Position numbers and translations under genes: made by a program. From contig NZ_LSTV01000001.1 of assembly GCF_001644225.1 (NCBI RefSeq), positions 62,001 to 126,000 on the forward strand: a stretch of DNA of 64,000 nucleotides. Direction: 5' to 3'. This DNA comes from Microbacterium oleivorans. GTDB taxonomy: Bacteria; Actinomycetota; Actinomycetes; Actinomycetales; Microbacteriaceae. The notes under the pieces were generated by a model that worked only from the letters and a program-made list of their open reading frames with translations, was not told the origin of the DNA and did not search any database. How positions within the stretch are numbered: the first letter of the stretch is position 1; the number at the start of each line of letters is the position of its first letter. Of this stretch, positions 15,001-25,987 are shown piece after piece.

Positions 15001-17510
15001 CGTGCGTCTCCCGTCCCCGTGCCGACCACCAGCTGGTTCGCCGACCGGAGCACGCGCGGGTCGGCCACGGCATCCGCGTCGAGCAGGATGTCGTCGCCGT
15101 GGCGCACGAAGATCCGTCCCGTCTCGCCCGGGAGCAGCGTCAGCAGCCCGTCTTCGGGCTGAGCCGACGGATGCACCTTGTCGGCGAGCAGGCTCACGTC
15201 GCGGGCGAACCCGGCCGCGGTGATGCTCACCTCCGTCCCGCCGAGGACGGCCCGCGTCGAGACGGACAGGCCTGAGTCCCCGAGGGTCGAGTCGCGCGGC
15301 TCGGCGAAGTACCAGAACCCGCGCTCGCCTTCCGCGTCGACGACGAGCACCTCACCCGTGGCATCCCTCGCGGTCGCGAGTGCAGTGTCGATCGGGACGG
15401 CGAGCGTGCCGCGCGGCTCGACCGTCACGTCGGTGACCGTCTCGGCGAGCACATCGCCGCCGAACGTCATCCGCCGCAGACGCACCACGGCGCACCACGG
15501 CTCATCGGTGTCGTTACCGAGGACCGCTACGAGGTCCGCGTTGCGCGGCTGCACGGTCACGACGCGCGGCGTGAAGGCACGCTTCATCGCGTGGTAAAGC
15601 GGTTTCACCCGCTCGGCCCCGTCGATCGCGGCCCACGACGTCACCGGCCAGCAGTCGTTGAGCTGCCAGACGATCGCGCCCATCGTGTGCGGCGCCCACG
15701 ACCGGAAATGATCCAGTGCGGCTCCGACGGCGAGGGCCTGGTTGAGCTGCATCGCCCAGTGCCAGGTCTCCATGTCCGCCGGGACGCGGAAATGGGGGAG
15801 CAGCCCGTTCGTCAGCTTCTTGTTGCCGTCGATCGCCTTCTGGTGGACGATCATGCCCGGTGACTCCGGCGTCAGCGGGTCGTCGTCGACGGAGCCTGTC
15901 AGCGTCGTCCAGGCCGGCGGCGCCTGCCACCCGAACTCCGCCACGAATCGCGGCGTGTGCTCGCGATAGGTCGCCCAGTCGCGGAAGTTCCACTGCGCCC
16001 AGAGGTGAACGCTGCCGCGCGTCTCGTCGTTCGGGTGCGGCCCGGTCTGCCGACCCGATGCGGCATCCCATCCCGTCTCCGGGCTGAAGGGGCTACCGGG
16101 CGCATACGGTACGTGAGGAGCGAGTTCTGCGATGATCGCCGGGAAGAGCTCGTAGTAGTACGTCGCCCCCCAGGTCTTCCCGTCGAGGCTCGACTTCCAG
16201 CCCCATTCCTCGAAGCCCCACAGGTTCTCGTTGTTGCCGACGAGCTGTACGAGCGAAGCATGCGACGCCAGGCGCACGATGTTCTCGCGCGCTTCGGCCT
16301 CGATCTCGGAGCGCAGCGGCTCCTCCTCGGGGTACGCCGCGCAGGCGAAGAGGAAGTCCTGCCAGACGAGCAGACCCATCTCGTCCGCGAGCTCGTAGAA
16401 GTCATCGGACTCGTAGAGTCCGCCGCCCCAGACGCGGACCAGGTTGACGTTCGCTTCGACGGCCTGCCGCAGGCGGCGTGCGTAACGGTCGCGGTCGACG
16501 CGGACGGGAAGCGCATCGTCCGGGATCCAGTTCACGCCCTTCACGAAGACGGGACAGTCGTTCACGTGGAGCTCGTAGGGGGTGCCGGCCGCATCCGGTT
16601 CGGTGTTCCATTTCACCGTTCGGAACCCGACACGGCGTGAGGTGGCGTCGATGACGACGCCGTCGTTTTCCAGGCTGACCTCGACCGTGTAGAGCGGCTG
16701 ATCCCCGTAGCCGACCGGCCACCAGCGCTCGACGTGGGGGAGCTCGACCTCGACGCGGCCCTCCCTGCCCCCGAGCGTCGCCACCGCACTGCCTTCGGCG
16801 CCCGGCCCCCGCACGGTCAGGCGCACCGCGGCCGGGTGTCCACCGGCATCCGTCCGTTCCAGCACGACGTCGACGGCTACCCGGCCTCCATCGCCCTCGG
16901 GTGACGCCACGACGCGAGCCTGCGCGAGGCGCGCTGTCGACCAGGATTCGAGGTGAACGGCTTTCCAGATCCCGCTCGTGTACGTCGCGATGCCCCAGTC
17001 CCACCCGAAGCTGCAGGCGGACTTGCGGATCGCCTCGTACGGCAGCGGATAGGGGCGGGGTCGCGCTCCGAGGTCGAGGCTCGCCTGGTTCGCGTAGGGG
17101 ACCGGTGCCCGGAAGGCGACCTCCAGCTCGTTCGTTCCGTCCCGCAGGAGGGCGGTCACGTCGTACCGGTAGGAGCGGTGCTGGTTGGCGACCTCCCCGA
17201 TGACCGCGCCGTTCAGGCGGATCGTCGCCACCGTGTCGAGCCCGTCGAAGACGAGGTCGTGCCGGTCGTTGCCGTCGGGCGTCCACGCGAAGGTGGTCCG
17301 GTAGGTCCAGTCCACGAGACCGATCCATGCGAGCAGCGACTCGTTGTCGCCGTGGAAGGGGTCGGGGATCAGGTCCGCCGTGAGGAGGTCGGCGTGGATG
17401 CCGCCCGGCACGGTGGCGGGCACCGTGAGACCCGCGAGGGCGTGGGGGATCGGGCCGGCCGCGGCGCGGACAGTCCATCCGGTGTGCAGGTGACGGCGCG
17501 AGAGACTCAT
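14997..17510 (-). CDS. GH2-family beta-mannosidase
   Basis: An 837-residue glycosidase removing terminal beta-mannose from manno-oligosaccharides or N-glycan cores. The N-terminal sugar-binding fold begins LHTGWTVRAA and carries PATVPGGIHADL, typical of beta-mannosidases. The TIM-barrel contains the acid/base Glu428 in GNNEN and the nucleophile Glu525 in FVAEFGWQ. There is no signal peptide, so it acts in the cytoplasm on imported oligosaccharides. ATG at 17510 is chosen because it falls 4 nt after the esterase stop and gives the usual family N-terminus; the open frame extends upstream but would overlap the esterase. Confidence 0.92.
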   Translation of the reverse strand: MSLSRRHLHTGWTVRAAAGPIPHALAGLTVPATVPGGIHADLLTADLIPDPFHGDNESLLAWIGLVDWTYRTTFAWTPDGNDRHDLVFDGLDTVATIRLNGAVIGEVANQHRSYRYDVTALLRDGTNELEVAFRAPVPYANQASLDLGARPRPYPLPYEAIRKSACSFGWDWGIATYTSGIWKAVHLESWSTARLAQARVVASPEGDGGRVAVDVVLERTDAGGHPAAVRLTVRGPGAEGSAVATLGGREGRVEVELPHVERWWPVGYGDQPLYTVEVSLENDGVVIDATSRRVGFRTVKWNTEPDAAGTPYELHVNDCPVFVKGVNWIPDDALPVRVDRDRYARRLRQAVEANVNLVRVWGGGLYESDDFYELADEMGLLVWQDFLFACAAYPEEEPLRSEIEAEARENIVRLASHASLVQLVGNNENLWGFEEWGWKSSLDGKTWGATYYYELFPAIIAELAPHVPYAPGSPFSPETGWDAASGRQTGPHPNDETRGSVHLWAQWNFRDWATYREHTPRFVAEFGWQAPPAWTTLTGSVDDDPLTPESPGMIVHQKAIDGNKKLTNGLLPHFRVPADMETWHWAMQLNQALAVGAALDHFRSWAPHTMGAIVWQLNDCWPVTSWAAIDGAERVKPLYHAMKRAFTPRVVTVQPRNADLVAVLGNDTDEPWCAVVRLRRMTFGGDVLAETVTDVTVEPRGTLAVPIDTALATARDATGEVLVVDAEGERGFWYFAEPRDSTLGDSGLSVSTRAVLGGTEVSITAAGFARDVSLLADKVHPSAQPEDGLLTLLPGETGRIFVRHGDDILLDADAVADPRVLRSANQLVVGTGTGDAR

Positions 17511-17514
17511 CCGC

Positions 17515-18483
17515 TCAGACCCGCGCGGCGAGGAACTCAGCCTGCCGCAGCCACTGGTGCGCCTGACCGCCCTCGTGCTCGTTGAAGGGGAACACCTCGA
17601 TCTCCTTGTCCGCCCCCGCCCATGCGTTGAACGCGGCGAACACCGTCGACGGCGGGCAGATCGGGTCGAGGAGCGCGACGGAGAAGAGGGATGCCGCATC
17701 CGCCCGGGCGGCGAAGCTCACCCCGTCGAAGTACGCCAGCGTCTCGAAGACCCGCTCCTCGGCGCCGCGGTGGACGGCGAGGTACCGCGCGACCTCCTCG
17801 TACGGGTCGCGCCCGGTCATGCCCACGGCGCGCTCGAAGTGGCAGAGGAACGGCACGTCGGGCATGGCGGCGACGAGCCCGTCGCTCAGCGCGGCCGCGG
17901 CGATCGCGATGCCGCCGCCCTGGCTGCCCCCGGTCACGGCGACGCGGGCGGCATCCACCTCAGGAAGGGTGCGGACCGCGTCGATCGCCCGCACGGCGTC
18001 GGTGAACACGCGCCGGTAGTAGTAGGTCTCGGGGTCGTCGATGCCGCGCGTCATGAAGCCGGGGAAGGCGGGGCCGGAGCCGTGCGGATCGGGGGTCGCC
18101 CCGCCCGCGCCCCACGCGCTGCCCTGGCCGCGCGTGTCCATGAAGAAGTGCGCGTACCCGGATGCCGCCCACCCGAGCCGCTCGACGGGGAGCCCGCGTC
18201 CGCCGCCGTAGCCGTTGAACTCGACGACGGCGGGCAGCGCCCCATCGCGGTGCGCGGGCAGGAGCAGCCAGCCTTTGACCGGGTCGCCGGCGAACCCGGG
18301 GAACGTGACGTCGAACGCCTCGATGCCGCGCAGCGGCGTCGTCACGGGCGTGACGACCGGCGCCCCGCCCGCCTCGCGAGCACCCGCGATCGTGGTCGAC
18401 CAGAAGTCGTCGAAGTCGGCGGGGACGCGGACCTCGGGGCGGTAGTCGCGGAGGTCGGACAGAGGCAGATCGAAGCGCGGCAC
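17515..18483 (-). CDS. Acetylxylan esterase / cephalosporin-C deacetylase family protein
   Basis: A 322-residue alpha/beta hydrolase of the AXE1 (CE7) family. The N-terminus MPRFDLPLSDLRDYRPE is typical. The nucleophile elbow is GGSQGG (Ser about 182). Acid Asp is in LLDPICPPST and the catalytic His in NEHEGG. CE7 enzymes remove acetyl groups from xylo- and manno-oligosaccharides. It lacks a signal peptide, matching intracellular deacetylation of imported acetylated oligomers before the beta-mannosidase acts. GTG start at 18483 follows AGGGTGA. It is first gene of a three-gene minus-strand operon. Confidence 0.9.
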   Translation of the reverse strand: MPRFDLPLSDLRDYRPEVRVPADFDDFWSTTIAGAREAGGAPVVTPVTTPLRGIEAFDVTFPGFAGDPVKGWLLLPAHRDGALPAVVEFNGYGGGRGLPVERLGWAASGYAHFFMDTRGQGSAWGAGGATPDPHGSGPAFPGFMTRGIDDPETYYYRRVFTDAVRAIDAVRTLPEVDAARVAVTGGSQGGGIAIAAAALSDGLVAAMPDVPFLCHFERAVGMTGRDPYEEVARYLAVHRGAEERVFETLAYFDGVSFAARADAASLFSVALLDPICPPSTVFAAFNAWAGADKEIEVFPFNEHEGGQAHQWLRQAEFLAARV

Positions 18484-18543
18484 GCGCTCACCCTAGCGGT
18501 CATCCGGCCGCGCACGCAGGTGTCGTCCGCGCCCGCCGAGATA

Positions 18544-18581
18544 TCTCGACATCGAGAGAAACGGGGGTGGTGCGATACGCT
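18544..18581 (+). promoter_or_regulatory. Palindrome and promoter upstream of icd
   Basis: TCTCGA-CA-TCGAGA (18544-18557) is a perfect 6-2-6 inverted repeat in the divergent space between the esterase operon and icd. A TANNNT hexamer, TACGCT (18576-18581), follows 18 nt later, so the palindrome would cover the -35 region of the icd promoter. The protein that binds it is not identifiable here. Confidence 0.45.
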
Positions 18582-18583
18582 GA

Positions 18584-20836
<2,253 letters not shown>

Positions 20837-20845
20837 TCCGCACAG

Positions 20846-20884
20846 ACGGATGCCCCGGCCGCGAGAGCGGGCCGGGGCATCCGT
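20846..20884. terminator. Bidirectional terminator after icd
   Basis: Perfect 15-bp arms ACGGATGCCCCGGCC (20846-20860) and GGCCGGGGCATCCGT (20870-20884), 9-nt loop, serving convergent icd and the acetyltransferase gene. Confidence 0.85.
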
Positions 20885-20899
20885 GCGTTCGGGGGAGCG

Positions 20900-21352
20900 T
20901 CAGAGCCGGATCTGCGCGACGACCTCGCCGTACTCGGTCTCGTCGACGGGGGTGAAGCCGACGCGGCGGAAGAACGCGTCGGGACCGCCCTCACCGGCCT
21001 CGTAGATGACGTTCACGTGATCGAACCCGCGCGCGCGGGCCTCGTTCGTGAGCTGCTCGACGGCGTAGCGGCCGACGCCGCGACCCTGGTCGTCGGCATC
21101 CACGTTGATCCGCCACAGCACCGAGCGGAAGTGCTCGTGCGGGGCGTCGGCGTCGAAGCCGGCGCTCACGAAGCCGACCACCTCGTCACCGTCGAGGATC
21201 ACACGCTGCCACGAGGTGGCGGGGTCGACCACCGTTGCGGCGATCGCGTAGCTCTCGGGCGCGATGAAGCGTTCCTGGCCCGGCTTGAGCGAGAGGGTGT
21301 TCACGGCGACGATCGTCGACGCCGACAGTTCTTCCACGCGGAGGTCAGCCAT
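20900..21352 (-). CDS. GNAT-family N-acetyltransferase
   Basis: About 150 residues. The acetyl-CoA motif A reads [18 protein letters not shown] (Q/R-x-x-G-x-G), with [12 protein letters not shown] in the preceding strand and [25 protein letters not shown] in the C-terminal half, standard GNAT architecture. The substrate is unknown. ATG at 21352 is preferred; a GTG two codons upstream (21358) is possible and neither has a strong ribosome site. Confidence 0.85.
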   Translation of the reverse strand: MADLRVEELSASTIVAVNTLSLKPGQERFIAPESYAIAATVVDPATSWQRVILDGDEVVGFVSAGFDADAPHEHFRSVLWRINVDADDQGRGVGRYAVEQLTNEARARGFDHVNVIYEAGEGGPDAFFRRVGFTPVDETEYGEVVAQIRL

Positions 21353-21419
21353 GAGCACAGGCTAACCGTGATCGCAGCCCATCGCACGGGGCCGACGAAT
21401 GCGGGTCGTCAGATGACGC

Positions 21420-22844
21420 TCAGGAGTGGATCCAGACGTCGCCGCCGTCGGGCATCCAGTCGTAGAGCTTCTTCGCGAGGGCGGGCGGCATGTTCACGCA
21501 GCCGGCGCTCATCTGGTTGCCGAAGTTGTTGTGCCAGTAGGCGCCGTGGAAGGCCTGGTTGCCGTTGAAGTACATCACCCACGGCACGTCGGGCTGCGTG
21601 TACTTCGTCCCGGTGTCGCGGGAAGTGCCGGTCATGTCCTGCAGGGGCGTGCGCCAGCCGATGGAGTAGTGGCCCGTGAAGGTCACCGCGCCGTCGCGAC
21701 CGCTCGAGATGAGCCAGGTGTCGACGACCTTGCCGTTCTCCTTCAGGTACAGACGCTGCTCGCCCAGGTCGACCTCGGCCAGGCGCACCGTGCTCACGGT
21801 CTCCCGCGGCGTGACGTCGACCGGCAGCGCGTACGACGCGTCGCCCGTCGCGAGCTGGTCGGCGAAGTCGCGCGCGACGCCGGACGTGTCGCCCAGCACG
21901 CGCCCGTCCTGGCCTTCGACGATCGCGGTCAGGACCTCACCGGCCTCGTTCGCGAGCACCTGGGCCGTGACCGGGTCCTGGTTGACGACTTCGGGGAGCT
22001 TGTCGACGGCGAGCTGGATCGCGGCGGCGTCGGCGGTGATCGTGAAGGCGCCGGAGGCGTCGCTCTCGACGGTCAGCCACGAGGCGAGCTCCGCGGCGGA
22101 GACGGGGACCGCACGGTCGTCGCCCGCGTAGAAACCCGCCTCGGCGATCATGCCGTTGAGGCGCTCGACGGCGGATTCGGCAGCGGCCGTCGTCACGGTG
22201 GCGGGGACGGCTTCGGGAGTCGCGTCGACCGTCGCCGTGGAGGCGCCCGAGGCGAGAGCGGACCCGAGGGCGTCGCTGACGGCGGCGAGCGAGATGCCCG
22301 TGCCGTCGACGGCGGGCGTGCTGACGTAGGCGCCGTCCTGGAAGGACACCGCGGCGGGAGTGGGATCCACGTACGCGTCGGGGAGCGCGGCGCGCAGCGT
22401 CGTCGCGGCGCGCTCGGCGTTCAGGGTGACCGTCGGCGTGCCGTACTCGGCGAACCACGCCGAGACGTTCCAGAGGGGGCTGCCCGCGAAGGCCTCGTCG
22501 GCGAGAGTGGAAGCGTCGACGGTCGCGCCGAGGTCGGCGGCGGACACCGTCGGGCCGCCGTCGCCCAGGGAGACCTGAATCGAGGAGAGCCGGGAAGAGA
22601 TGGAGTCGGCGGCCATGCCCACCGTCTGTCCGCCGACGGGGACGCCGGCGGCGGTCGTGCCGGGAGCGATCAGCACGAGGGAGCAGACCGCCGTGGCCGC
22701 CACGACCGCGGCGGCGGGCAGACCGATCTTCAGCCAGAGGCGACGGGGGCGCGGCGCGGGCTCGGCGGGAGCCCAGCGCACGTCGAGGTGCTCGCCCGAG
22801 GCGGGCGTGTCGCCGGTGTCCCGGCGTGTGATGATCTCCGACAT
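21420..22844 (-). CDS. Membrane-anchored L,D-transpeptidase (YkuD domain)
   Basis: A 474-residue cell-wall enzyme. A cytoplasmic Pro/Arg tail (1-36) and one transmembrane helix (about 37-60) precede a long extracellular region resembling VanW-type peptidoglycan-binding domains (about 60-340). A C-terminal YkuD catalytic domain (about 350-474) carries HGAYWHNNFG and the Cys in SAGCVNM. The usual SHGC reads SAGC here; the catalytic Cys and upstream His are kept. The expected reaction is 3-3 cross-linking of peptidoglycan stem peptides. The start has GGGGGA 5 nt upstream. Confidence 0.9.
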   Translation of the reverse strand: MSEIITRRDTGDTPASGEHLDVRWAPAEPAPRPRRLWLKIGLPAAAVVAATAVCSLVLIAPGTTAAGVPVGGQTVGMAADSISSRLSSIQVSLGDGGPTVSAADLGATVDASTLADEAFAGSPLWNVSAWFAEYGTPTVTLNAERAATTLRAALPDAYVDPTPAAVSFQDGAYVSTPAVDGTGISLAAVSDALGSALASGASTATVDATPEAVPATVTTAAAESAVERLNGMIAEAGFYAGDDRAVPVSAAELASWLTVESDASGAFTITADAAAIQLAVDKLPEVVNQDPVTAQVLANEAGEVLTAIVEGQDGRVLGDTSGVARDFADQLATGDASYALPVDVTPRETVSTVRLAEVDLGEQRLYLKENGKVVDTWLISSGRDGAVTFTGHYSIGWRTPLQDMTGTSRDTGTKYTQPDVPWVMYFNGNQAFHGAYWHNNFGNQMSAGCVNMPPALAKKLYDWMPDGGDVWIHS

Positions 22845-22955
22845 CGGTCTCCCCCGAGCTGCGGCCCGGCGTTCCGGACGCCACGGGGATCCGGGGTCTC
22901 GTCGTCAGGCGAATGTCGCTTCAGGAAATGGTACGTGACGAGGGCGGATCACCGA

Positions 22956-23387
22956 TCATCCGCTGCACAGATCGTGATACTCGGCGAGGCCGGTGCGGAT
23001 GCGATCGGTGGCGTCGGCGAGTCCCGTCGCGCCGGCGATGTCCCCCTTCGAGGCCGCGGCGGTGGCCTCGGCGAGGACGTCGAACCCCGCCCGCAGATCG
23101 GCCGCGACGGCCTCGACGCGTGCGTTGCCGATCGACGTCACCGCGGCGGCGAGACCGTCGCGCACCTCGGCGGTCGCCTGCGCCGCGGCGGTCGGGTCGG
23201 CGGCATCCGCCTCGGTGAACGCCGTCATCGCCTGCTCGACCGAGTCGGCGAGGGTCGCGCACGCGGCGGCGACGCTCTGGCCGTCCGCCTCGGGATGCGA
23301 CGACGACGTGCACGCGGCGCCGCCCAGCGCGACAAGGCCGGCCACGACCAGCGCACCGGTCGTGCGGACGGAGCGGGATGCGGGCAC
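22956..23387 (-). CDS. Small secreted, probably lipid-anchored protein of unknown function
   Basis: A 143-residue protein with an N-terminal signal (VRTTGALVVAGLVALGGAAC) and a cysteine about residue 26, followed by a Ser-rich spacer and an all-helical Ala-rich domain of about 110 residues with two cysteines (CATLAD and HDLCSG). GTG 23387 is chosen because GAGGAGGT lies 6 nt upstream. The residues before Cys (GGAA) fit a lipobox only loosely. It looks like a periplasmic or cell-wall helical-bundle lipoprotein; no family is recognised. Confidence 0.7.
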   Translation of the reverse strand: MPASRSVRTTGALVVAGLVALGGAACTSSSHPEADGQSVAAACATLADSVEQAMTAFTEADAADPTAAAQATAEVRDGLAAAVTSIGNARVEAVAADLRAGFDVLAEATAAASKGDIAGATGLADATDRIRTGLAEYHDLCSG

Positions 23388-23504
23388 GGCGGACCTCCTC
23401 GAGGACGGGACCGTTCGAGACTGCCACGATCGCCCTGAGGGAACGGTGGACCGGGGGCGGTACGTCGGATGACACTGGGGCGGCGCGGGTCGTAGGGTGT
23501 GGCC

Positions 23505-24128
23505 ATGCAGCGCACAACGGTGTGGTCGTGGCTCATCGGAGGGCTCCTCCTGCTCCTCCAGAGCGCCCTCGCCGTCCTCGCCTCGCTCGCGGTGCAAGCG
23601 GATGATCCCGTCTCGGTGCCCCTCGAGCTCGGCGGTGCCCTCCTGGTCGCCGCGGCCTGCGTCGTGTACGCCTTCGGGGTCCGGGCGCACGAGAGCGTCG
23701 TGGCACGGCACCCCGCGGGGATGGGGGTGCTGTTCCTGCTGGCGGCGTTCGTCGTCGCGCACGCCGTGTGGTGGGCGGGGCCGACCGGCTACGCCGCCGG
23801 AGCCGGCGCCGAGTCGACGGCTGCACTCGGCGACGTCGTCGCGTTCGTGCTCGCGATCGGCGGGGCGATCGCGATCCTCCGCCTCGGGGTCATCCCGCAG
23901 CCGTGGAGCCGCATCCCGCTGGCCGCACTCGTGCTCGGTCTCCTCCTGGCGATCGTGTTCGCCGCCGTCCCGGTCGTCGCTCCGGGGGCGGGCGGACCCG
24001 TCGGCGTGCTGCCCGCGACCATCCCGGGCGTCGTCGGCATCGTTTCCATGGTGCTGGCGGTGACGACGAGTCCCGCCGCGCCGCGCGAGACGACCGCGGC
24101 GGCCGGCGCGACCGCGCGTCACGGCTGA
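23505..24128 (+). CDS. Integral membrane protein of unknown function
   Basis: About 207 residues with roughly six hydrophobic helices and an Ala-rich hydrophilic C-terminus. No catalytic or transport motif is recognised. ATG 23505 follows a TAGGGTG ribosome site; a GTG at 23499 is an alternative. It is convergent with the FAD oxidase gene and overlaps its 3' end by 10 nt. Confidence 0.7.
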   Translation: MQRTTVWSWLIGGLLLLLQSALAVLASLAVQADDPVSVPLELGGALLVAAACVVYAFGVRAHESVVARHPAGMGVLFLLAAFVVAHAVWWAGPTGYAAGAGAESTAALGDVVAFVLAIGGAIAILRLGVIPQPWSRIPLAALVLGLLLAIVFAAVPVVAPGAGGPVGVLPATIPGVVGIVSMVLAVTTSPAAPRETTAAAGATARHG

Positions 24129-25486
24129 GCGGCGAACACCTTGCCCGGATTGAGGATGCCGGCCGGATCGAACACGGCCTTGATGCCGCGCTGCAACGCC
24201 CACTGATCGTCGCCGATCTCGTCGGCGAGCCACCGGCTCTTGAGGACGCCGATCCCGTGCTCCCCGGTGAGGGTGCCCCCGAGGGCGAGCGCGGCGCGGA
24301 AGAGCGCGTCGGCGGCCTGCCAGACGCGCTCGGGGACCTCGTCGCCGTCGAAGATGAAGTTGGGGTGTAGGTTGCCGTCGCCGGCGTGGCAGACGGTCGG
24401 GATCGTGAGGCCGAACTCCGCCTCGATGCGCGCGATCTCGTCGAACATCGCCGGAAGGGCGCTGCGCGGCACCGACACGTCTTCGATGAGCGCCGTCCCG
24501 AGGCTCTCCATCGCGGGGTGCATCGCCCGGCGCACCGCCCACAGCTGCGCGGCTTCGGCGTCGTCGGTGGCCAGGCGCACCGCGCCGCCCGCGGCGGTGA
24601 GGATCTCGGCGATCTCCGCCTGTTCCGCGGCGGCGGCGACGCCGTCGGTCTGGACCGTGAGCTGCGTCGCTCCCGGAGCGGGGCTCGGCAGCCCGAGCAG
24701 TGCGTGCGCGGCTGCCAGGCTCACGGCATCCATCAGCTCCATGATCGCGGGCTGCACCCCGGCGGCGGTCACGGCGGCAGCACCCGCGGCGGCGGCGCGC
24801 ACATCGGCGAACTGCGCGGTCAGAGTGCGGGACTGCCCCGGCACGAGCCGTCGGAGCTTGAGCGTCGCACCCACGACGACCCCGAGCGTGCCCTCCGAGC
24901 CGATCATCAGCGCGGTCAGGTCGTAGCCGGTCACACCCTTCACGCTGCGGTGGCCGGTCGAAATGAGGCGCCCGTCGGCGAGGACCACGTCGAGCGCGAG
25001 CACCGCGTCGCGGACGACGCCGTATTTCGCGCAGAGCAGTCCGCCCGCCCCCGTGGCGATGTTCCCGCCGACGGTGGAGATCTCGCGACTGGCGGGGTCG
25101 GGCGCCCACCACAGGCCGTGGGGAGCGAGGGCGCGGCCGAGATCCGCATTGAGGATGCCGGGTTCGACGACGGCGAGAAGGTCGTCGGGCCGCACCTCGA
25201 GGATGCGGTCCATGCCGCGCAGCGACAGGGCGATCTCGCCCGAGCCGGTGTTCGCGCCGCCGGCGAGGCCCGTGCCGGCGCCGCGGGTGACGACCGGCGT
25301 GCCCGTGGCGGATGCGATCCGCATCGTGGTCTGCACGTCCGCGACGGATGCCGCCCGCACAAGCGCGAGCGGTCGTCCCGACGCGCGGTGTCCCGACTTG
25401 TCGGCGCGGGCGTCTTCGAGGGCGGCCTCGCTCGTGTCGACGCGCTCGCCGAGCGCGTCGCGGAGGCGGTCGACGACGTCGGTCAC
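24119..25486 (-). CDS. FAD-binding oxidase/dehydrogenase (GlcD / D-lactate dehydrogenase type)
   Basis: 455 residues. The PCMH-type FAD domain (about 35-215) shows VVTRGAGTGLAGGANT and REISTVGGNIATGAGGLLCAKYG; the C-terminal FAD-linked oxidase domain ends in HAGDGNLHPNFIF, GEHGIGVLKSRWL and FDPAGILNPGKVF. These are hallmarks of glycolate oxidase GlcD and D-lactate dehydrogenases. It oxidises a 2-hydroxy acid; the exact acid is uncertain. GTG at 25486 overlaps the stop of the upstream DUF2568 gene (GTGA), indicating coupling. Confidence 0.9.
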   Translation of the reverse strand: MTDVVDRLRDALGERVDTSEAALEDARADKSGHRASGRPLALVRAASVADVQTTMRIASATGTPVVTRGAGTGLAGGANTGSGEIALSLRGMDRILEVRPDDLLAVVEPGILNADLGRALAPHGLWWAPDPASREISTVGGNIATGAGGLLCAKYGVVRDAVLALDVVLADGRLISTGHRSVKGVTGYDLTALMIGSEGTLGVVVGATLKLRRLVPGQSRTLTAQFADVRAAAAGAAAVTAAGVQPAIMELMDAVSLAAAHALLGLPSPAPGATQLTVQTDGVAAAAEQAEIAEILTAAGGAVRLATDDAEAAQLWAVRRAMHPAMESLGTALIEDVSVPRSALPAMFDEIARIEAEFGLTIPTVCHAGDGNLHPNFIFDGDEVPERVWQAADALFRAALALGGTLTGEHGIGVLKSRWLADEIGDDQWALQRGIKAVFDPAGILNPGKVFAAQP

Positions 25487-25881
25487 GACAGCCGTCGACG
25501 ACCCGCCAGGACGCCGACGACGACGGCGACGAGCGCGAAGCCCAGGCCGATCCAGGCCTGACCGGCGCTCCACCATGCGATCGTCGCCGACAGGTAGATG
25601 AGCAGTTCCACGAGGCCGCGCACGAACGGGTGGACCCGGACCACGGCGCGCGGTGAGGCGAACAGGCCCCAGACGATGAGGGTGGCGAGCGGGGTCGCGA
25701 TGCCGAGGACGACGTTCCACGGAGCATCCCACGCCGTGAAACCCCAGATGGCGAGCGACACGACGGCGAACATCGCGCACAGGAAGCTGAGGAGGTCGAG
25801 TCCCGACAGACGCGCCGGGGCGGTCGCGGCGGGTGCGGGCTCCGCGGGTCGTTCGGGCCGGACGTGGGGGAGCTCGGACAT
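25483..25881 (-). CDS. YrdB/DUF2568-family membrane protein
   Basis: 132 residues: a Pro/Ala-rich cytoplasmic N-terminus (1-25) then four transmembrane helices ending in a basic GRRRLS tail. WGFTAWDAPWNVVLGIATPLATLIVWGLFASP fits DUF2568. Function is unknown. It is first gene of a two-gene minus unit with the FAD oxidase and is divergent from the ROK regulator. Confidence 0.75.
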   Translation of the reverse strand: MSELPHVRPERPAEPAPAATAPARLSGLDLLSFLCAMFAVVSLAIWGFTAWDAPWNVVLGIATPLATLIVWGLFASPRAVVRVHPFVRGLVELLIYLSATIAWWSAGQAWIGLGFALVAVVVGVLAGRRRLS

Positions 25882-25918
25882 GGTTCGATCCTACGCGGGC
25901 GGGGAAGTGTAACGAGTT

Positions 25919-25984
25919 TGTTAAGACTGCTCGCAAACAGGGTCGGGCATCTTGTGGCGACCCTATTCGTAAGGTCTACTAACA
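25919..25984. promoter_or_regulatory. Two ROK-type operators in front of the ROK regulator gene
   Basis: CGTAAGGTCTACTAACA (25968-25984) matches the operator at 34117-34133 in 14 of 17 positions and lies 3 nt before the ATG. A weaker second site, TGTTAAGACTGCTCGCA (25919-25935), matches the reverse complement of that operator in 12 of 17. The shared pattern is TGTnAGGnnnCCTnACA. No Shine-Dalgarno fits between the operator and the ATG, so the transcript may be leaderless. Autoregulation is inferred. Confidence 0.55.
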
Positions 25985-25987
25985 AAC

